A stretch of 9,881 bases of DNA from Rickettsiales bacterium (GTDB lineage Bacteria > Pseudomonadota > Alphaproteobacteria > Rickettsiales > UBA1997), in contig CANEUK010000034.1 of assembly GCA_947441695.1 (NCBI GenBank), positions 1 through 9,881 of the forward strand, in the 5' to 3' direction. The notes below the pieces were generated by a model. It was not told the origin of the DNA. It saw only the letters and a list, made by a program, of their open reading frames with translations, and made no database searches. Position numbers and translations under genes: made by a program. Below, piece by piece: positions 7,003 through 9,881 of this stretch; position 1 is the stretch's first letter; every line of letters begins with the position of its first letter.

Positions 7003-7867
7003 AATTTTTTTCAGCAAAAAATAAGTCATTGGCTTGGGCTAAATTTGAGCAAAAATTTTCTAATCCATATTGATCATCAAAAGCGTTGCCGTGAATCTTA
7101 ATTAGATTTTGATCTTTTTGAGGCAAAGAAATTGCCAATAAAATTGATGCAACGCTTAAAAAAATTTCAGCATTTGCCGCAGCAACCCTAAATTCTAGGC
7201 GCGCGCTATCTTTCAATTTTAAAAACCGAATTGCGCAAGTTCGATTATCAACGCCAAAACTTAAGTTGATTGGCGCGCTAAATTTTCCCTGCTTGAACAG
7301 GTTTTGGTTAATTTTTGGGCAAAATCTAAGATAATCTTCTTGGTTTGGAGCCAAAAAAATCATCATTGAATTGGTGTTTTCAAGCAAACTATTTGCGATG
7401 TTTTTGACGATTTTTTGATTGTGCAAAAAAATATTTTCTTCATTCGCGCCATGAGGCGAAAGGTTGAATTGCAAAGCGTTGCCGCAATCGTCCAAAAAAG
7501 GTTGGGCGGCGAAAGAAGCAACTAAATTTTCTGTGACGGCAAAATTTTTAATAAAACTTTTGGCGTTTTCTAATTGGCAACAAAGTTCAAATAAGTTGTC
7601 GGTAAATATGGTTTTAACTTCGATTTGCGAAACTCCGCGCTCTTTTTCAACTTGATAAATTAGCGAAAAATTTTTGGTTAACTGATTTTTGAGTTCTGCA
7701 ATTTTTTGAGCCAAAAAACCTTGGTTTTCAATGGCTTGGAGGTTTTTTTGTAGCAAAAAAAACTCCAATTCGCAGCCTATTTTTAATAAGTGAGAATTGG
7801 AGTTTGAAAAAAATTTTAGCGATTTTTTTAAGATTTCTTCTTTGTTTTTGTAAAATATTTCAAGCAT
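6959..7867 (-). CDS. Small glutamine-synthetase-like protein, catalytic-domain only
   Basis: A 302-residue relative of the glutamine synthetase superfamily; the true substrate is unknown. Visible landmarks: GCELEFFLL (31-39), the GxExEFF metal-site motif; ERGVSQIE (76-83), matching EVAPGQYE-type sequence with both acidic residues; SFAAQPFLDDCGNALQFNLS (118-137); SAPINLSFGVDNRTCAIR (197-214) with the paired arginines; RLEFR (223-227); HGNAFD (259-264). Usual family members have about 440-470 residues and begin with a beta-grasp domain of roughly 100 residues that completes the active site of the neighbouring subunit; that domain is missing. The His of the HVH metal motif reads Gln133 and the second His Asn135, and the flap Glu of GYEAP reads Ser197. 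An ammonia-using glutamine synthetase is therefore unlikely; a gamma-glutamyl-amine ligase relative or a non-enzymatic form is possible. The ATG directly abuts the trxA stop, and the 3' end overlaps ileS by 44 bp. Confidence 0.85.
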   Translation of the reverse strand: MLEIFYKNKEEILKKSLKFFSNSNSHLLKIGCELEFFLLQKNLQAIENQGFLAQKIAELKNQLTKNFSLIYQVEKERGVSQIEVKTIFTDNLFELCCQLENAKSFIKNFAVTENLVASFAAQPFLDDCGNALQFNLSPHGANEENIFLHNQKIVKNIANSLLENTNSMMIFLAPNQEDYLRFCPKINQNLFKQGKFSAPINLSFGVDNRTCAIRFLKLKDSARLEFRVAAANAEIFLSVASILLAISLPQKDQNLIKIHGNAFDDQYGLENFCSNLAQANDLFFAEKNFIRQTFLNFSTQIL

Positions 7868-8185
7868 TTACGAGTTGCTTTTTATCCATTCAACTAACGC
7901 AGATTTTGGTAGCGCGCCAACTTTTGTATCAACAACTTTGCCATCTTTAAAAATAATCAGAGTTGGAATGCCGCGCACCATGTATTTTGAAGGAATTTCA
8001 GGATTTTCGTCAACGTTGCATTTTACTACTTCAATTTTTCCAGCTAATTCTTTGGAAAGTTCTTCAAGAGTTGGACTCAATTGGCGACAAGGCCCGCACC
8101 AAGGCGCCCAAAAATCTACCAAAACTGGCAGGCTAGAATTAAGCACGTCGGCTTGAAAATTATTGTCAGAGGTTTCTTTGGTCAT
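7868..8185 (-). CDS. trxA: Thioredoxin
   Basis: A small cytoplasmic thiol-disulfide reductant of 105 residues, the standard length. It has the active site FWAPWCGPCRQLSP at 25-38 with redox cysteines 30 and 33, the buried Asp24 in VLVDFW, the NVDENPE stretch (57-63), and the cis-proline Pro74 in RGIPTLIIF (71-79). No signal peptide or membrane segment is present. The start ATG at 8185-8183 fits the family, and no Shine-Dalgarno precedes it; spacer element copy C lies about 40 nt upstream. The stop codon is immediately followed by the ATG of the glutamine-synthetase-like gene, so the two are almost certainly one transcript. Upstream on the same strand, 85 bp away, is lptD, which may or may not share the transcript. 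Confidence 0.98.
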   Translation of the reverse strand: MTKETSDNNFQADVLNSSLPVLVDFWAPWCGPCRQLSPTLEELSKELAGKIEVVKCNVDENPEIPSKYMVRGIPTLIIFKDGKVVDTKVGALPKSALVEWIKSNS

Positions 8186-8225
8186 AAGTTAATTTATTTA
8201 AAGGGTTGAGGGATTTTGCATTAAA

Positions 8226-8266
8226 TCAAATTCAAACTTGGTTTGAATTTGGGTATAGATTAATTG
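8226..8266. repeat. Spacer element copy C with perfect hairpin (between lptD and trxA)
   Basis: A perfect 11-bp inverted repeat, CAAATTCAAAC (8227-8237) and GTTTGAATTTG (8241-8251), with a 3-nt loop, followed by a stretch resembling copies A and B (TTTGGG, then a weaker match to the GATTGAATTG part). It sits 20 bp after the lptD stop and about 40 nt before the trxA ATG. As a terminator for lptD it would lack the usual T-run: the minus-strand sequence after it is ATTTAATGC. It could still weaken readthrough or stabilise the lptD transcript end. Confidence 0.6.
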
Positions 8267-8270
8267 TTTT

Positions 8271-9881
8271 TTAAAGATTTTTAAACAACAAACTTAAATT
8301 AAAACTTTGTTGTGGTTTTACCAAACTACTCGGATTGGTTTCTGTAATTGAAAAGCCAAAAATTGTGCAACATCCATCTCTGGTTAAAGATATTCCGCGC
8401 GACAAAGTTCTGTTTAAAGCCAAATCTTTATTAACAATAATTGTGGCGCTCCATTCTTTATTTAAAAGAACTCGCGAAGATAAGCTTAATTGTTTTTTTT
8501 CGTCTAAATTTTGGTTGGTTTTTCTAACAAGAAGAAAATCACTTCCAAATTGCACGCGATTAAAATTTAGCGAACTTGATAGCTGATTTACATCATTTCG
8601 ATAATTCGATTCTTTAAGTTGAAATGAATAAGTAGCCGAAAAATATTTAGCCGCTTTGTAAATTGCCTGACCAACCAAGTTTGACTTATTGTTATTGTTA
8701 AATCCTTGAATCAAAACATCTTGCTCTTTCCCTTTTTTATAACCTTGACCGATGGTTAAACCAAATTCGCCATATTTATTAAACATCGAAGTTTTTACGC
8801 CGTAATTAAAACGCTTTCCTGACTCGTTGCGATCAAATCCTGAAATTCGGTCAGCTATAAATAAATTGCTCACCGAAAGCTCTGAATTGTTGCTGTCTTG
8901 ATTTGGCAAAGCATTGAAGTTTTTTTGGTAAGAACTGATAACCAAGTTTGCCATTGGCTCAACTAACAAAGTATTAAATTTGGTTTTTTTAATTAAGGGC
9001 AATCTCCAACTCAAAGAAGCTTCTGGCTTGTAGTTTGAAGCAAATTGCTCGTAATTGTTAGTGGCGCTGGTTGATTTAAAATTGTTTTCTAGCGAATAAA
9101 AATCGGCTTGAAGCTTGGAATTAAGATTAAACAAGTTTCCTTGCAAATTTAACGGAATATTAAACTCGGGAATTGTAGTAGCGCGACGATATTGCAAACC
9201 TTCTTGACGAGTAATTACCGAAACATTTGAAGTTAAGGCAAATTTTTCTTTCAAAGACTTTGGCTTAGATTCAATATGAGAATCGATTTGAGGCACAACC
9301 AATGGCGCAAAATATTGATTTGAAAAGCTTTCTAGCTCCTGAATTTTTATTAATTTAGCCGCATGATAATCGCGACCGTTAATATAATCCAAATTCACTT
9401 TTGACAAAGTATAGTTCAAATAACTGAAGTGATAATCGCGTAGATAATCGCGATCGCTTACCAAATTAGTTTTAAAATCTAAACCCACATTTTTGGTAAA
9501 ATCAAACTTACCTTCTCCAGAAAAATTCCAGCGATATTGGTTTTGAGTTCTAGAAACCACGGTTGAATTATTGGTGTTTTTGATTTTGTTATTGGCAATT
9601 TCAAAGTTTATTTTGTAGTCGCCAAAAGAAGTTTTGTGACGAAATTCGTTATCGATTAAAATTTGGTTATTACCAACCCCAATCAATGGGGTTGTGGTTA
9701 AATCGATGTTTGGCGCAATATCAAAATAATAAGGAATTTTGATTCCCAAGCCAAGATTTGTGCTTTTGGCGTAGCTTGGGTTTAAAAACCCCGACTGCTT
9801 TTTGTTTGAAGGCAAAGGAAGGCTGATATATGGGGTATAAAGAAAAGGCACGTTGTAAAAACGAATTAGAACTTCGTTGCT
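8271..9881 (-). CDS. lptD: LPS-assembly protein LptD, C-terminal part
   Basis: LptD is the outer-membrane beta-barrel that, with lipoprotein LptE, inserts lipopolysaccharide into the outer leaflet. The frame is open to the right edge; 536 residues are visible and the signal peptide and N-terminal periplasmic domain lie outside. The first visible residues, NEVLIRFYNVPFLYTPYISLP, match the FFGVPVLYTPYF-type stretch at the entry to the barrel, followed by KQSGFLNPSYAKSTNLGLGIKIPYYFDIAPN and TSFGDYKINFEI, all typical of LptD. The remainder is a long run of alternating strands with many Asn, Ser and Tyr residues, as in a barrel. A Cys-Cys pair (visible residues 504-505, codons 8372-8367) stands near the C-terminus, as in other LptD proteins where it forms disulfides with N-terminal cysteines. 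A GTG at 9851 is only an internal Val codon, not a start. The final residues LLFKNL suit a barrel C-terminus. The presence of LptD implies an LPS-type outer membrane. Confidence 0.93.
   Translation of the reverse strand, partial: SNEVLIRFYNVPFLYTPYISLPLPSNKKQSGFLNPSYAKSTNLGLGIKIPYYFDIAPNIDLTTTPLIGVGNNQILIDNEFRHKTSFGDYKINFEIANNKIKNTNNSTVVSRTQNQYRWNFSGEGKFDFTKNVGLDFKTNLVSDRDYLRDYHFSYLNYTLSKVNLDYINGRDYHAAKLIKIQELESFSNQYFAPLVVPQIDSHIESKPKSLKEKFALTSNVSVITRQEGLQYRRATTIPEFNIPLNLQGNLFNLNSKLQADFYSLENNFKSTSATNNYEQFASNYKPEASLSWRLPLIKKTKFNTLLVEPMANLVISSYQKNFNALPNQDSNNSELSVSNLFIADRISGFDRNESGKRFNYGVKTSMFNKYGEFGLTIGQGYKKGKEQDVLIQGFNNNNKSNLVGQAIYKAAKYFSATYSFQLKESNYRNDVNQLSSSLNFNRVQFGSDFLLVRKTNQNLDEKKQLSLSSRVLLNKEWSATIIVNKDLALNRTLSRGISLTRDGCCTIFGFSITETNPSSLVKPQQSFNLSLLFKNL

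Noticed and set aside
8226..8252. Rho-independent terminator for lptD
   Set aside because: The stem is perfect but A/T-rich and is not followed by a T-run on the minus strand; related copies occur where no terminator is needed.
9675..9693. Short palindrome AACCCCA/TGGGGTT inside lptD
   Set aside because: Only 7 bp, within ordinary barrel-coding sequence (TTTPLIGVGN), and unrelated to the ileS elements beyond a run of C and G.
9849..9851. GTG at 9851 as the lptD start
   Set aside because: The conserved LptD sequence continues upstream of it to the window edge, so it is an internal Val codon.

Overview
The window reads as a piece of an AT-rich, Gram-negative genome. The most likely source is a Rickettsiales-like alphaproteobacterium or a close relative. 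The evidence is an isoleucyl-tRNA synthetase of the eukaryote-like (IleS2) type whose wording closely follows my memory of the Rickettsia enzyme, an LptD outer-membrane protein, a tetrameric-type glycyl-tRNA synthetase beta subunit, very A/T-rich spacers with no clear Shine-Dalgarno sites, and palindromic elements inserted in frame in a protein gene, a habit best known from Rickettsia. A homoserine dehydrogenase and a type I restriction-modification gene argue against a strongly reduced classical Rickettsia and suggest a lineage with more metabolism. The taxonomy is inference.

Left part (1-4108), all on the minus strand: hom (homoserine dehydrogenase) is followed after only 3 bp by glyS, then after a 142-bp spacer by the 5' end of a type I methyltransferase gene (hsdM), which runs off the left edge. 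Centre (4258-7002), plus strand: ileS, divergent from hom. Its protein carries an extra loop made of two adjacent palindromic DNA elements, and it stops early, missing the usual C-terminal part. Right part (6959-9881), all on the minus strand: lptD (5' end beyond the right edge), then trxA, then with no gap a small glutamine-synthetase-like gene whose end overlaps the end of ileS by 44 bp, tail to tail.

The three intergenic spacers longer than 80 bp (upstream of hsdM, hom and trxA) each contain a related sequence of about 40-55 bp with a variable but preserved inverted repeat. This looks like a dispersed element or a shared leader/regulatory signal.

Most genes are housekeeping: tRNA charging (glyS, ileS), threonine/methionine precursor synthesis (hom), redox (trxA) and LPS export (lptD). 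The parts most worth following up are the palindrome insertion in ileS, the C-terminally shortened IleRS, the atypical glutamine-synthetase-like protein coupled to thioredoxin, and the recurring spacer element. I see no complete defence system, mobile element with a transposase, CRISPR array, tRNA or rRNA.
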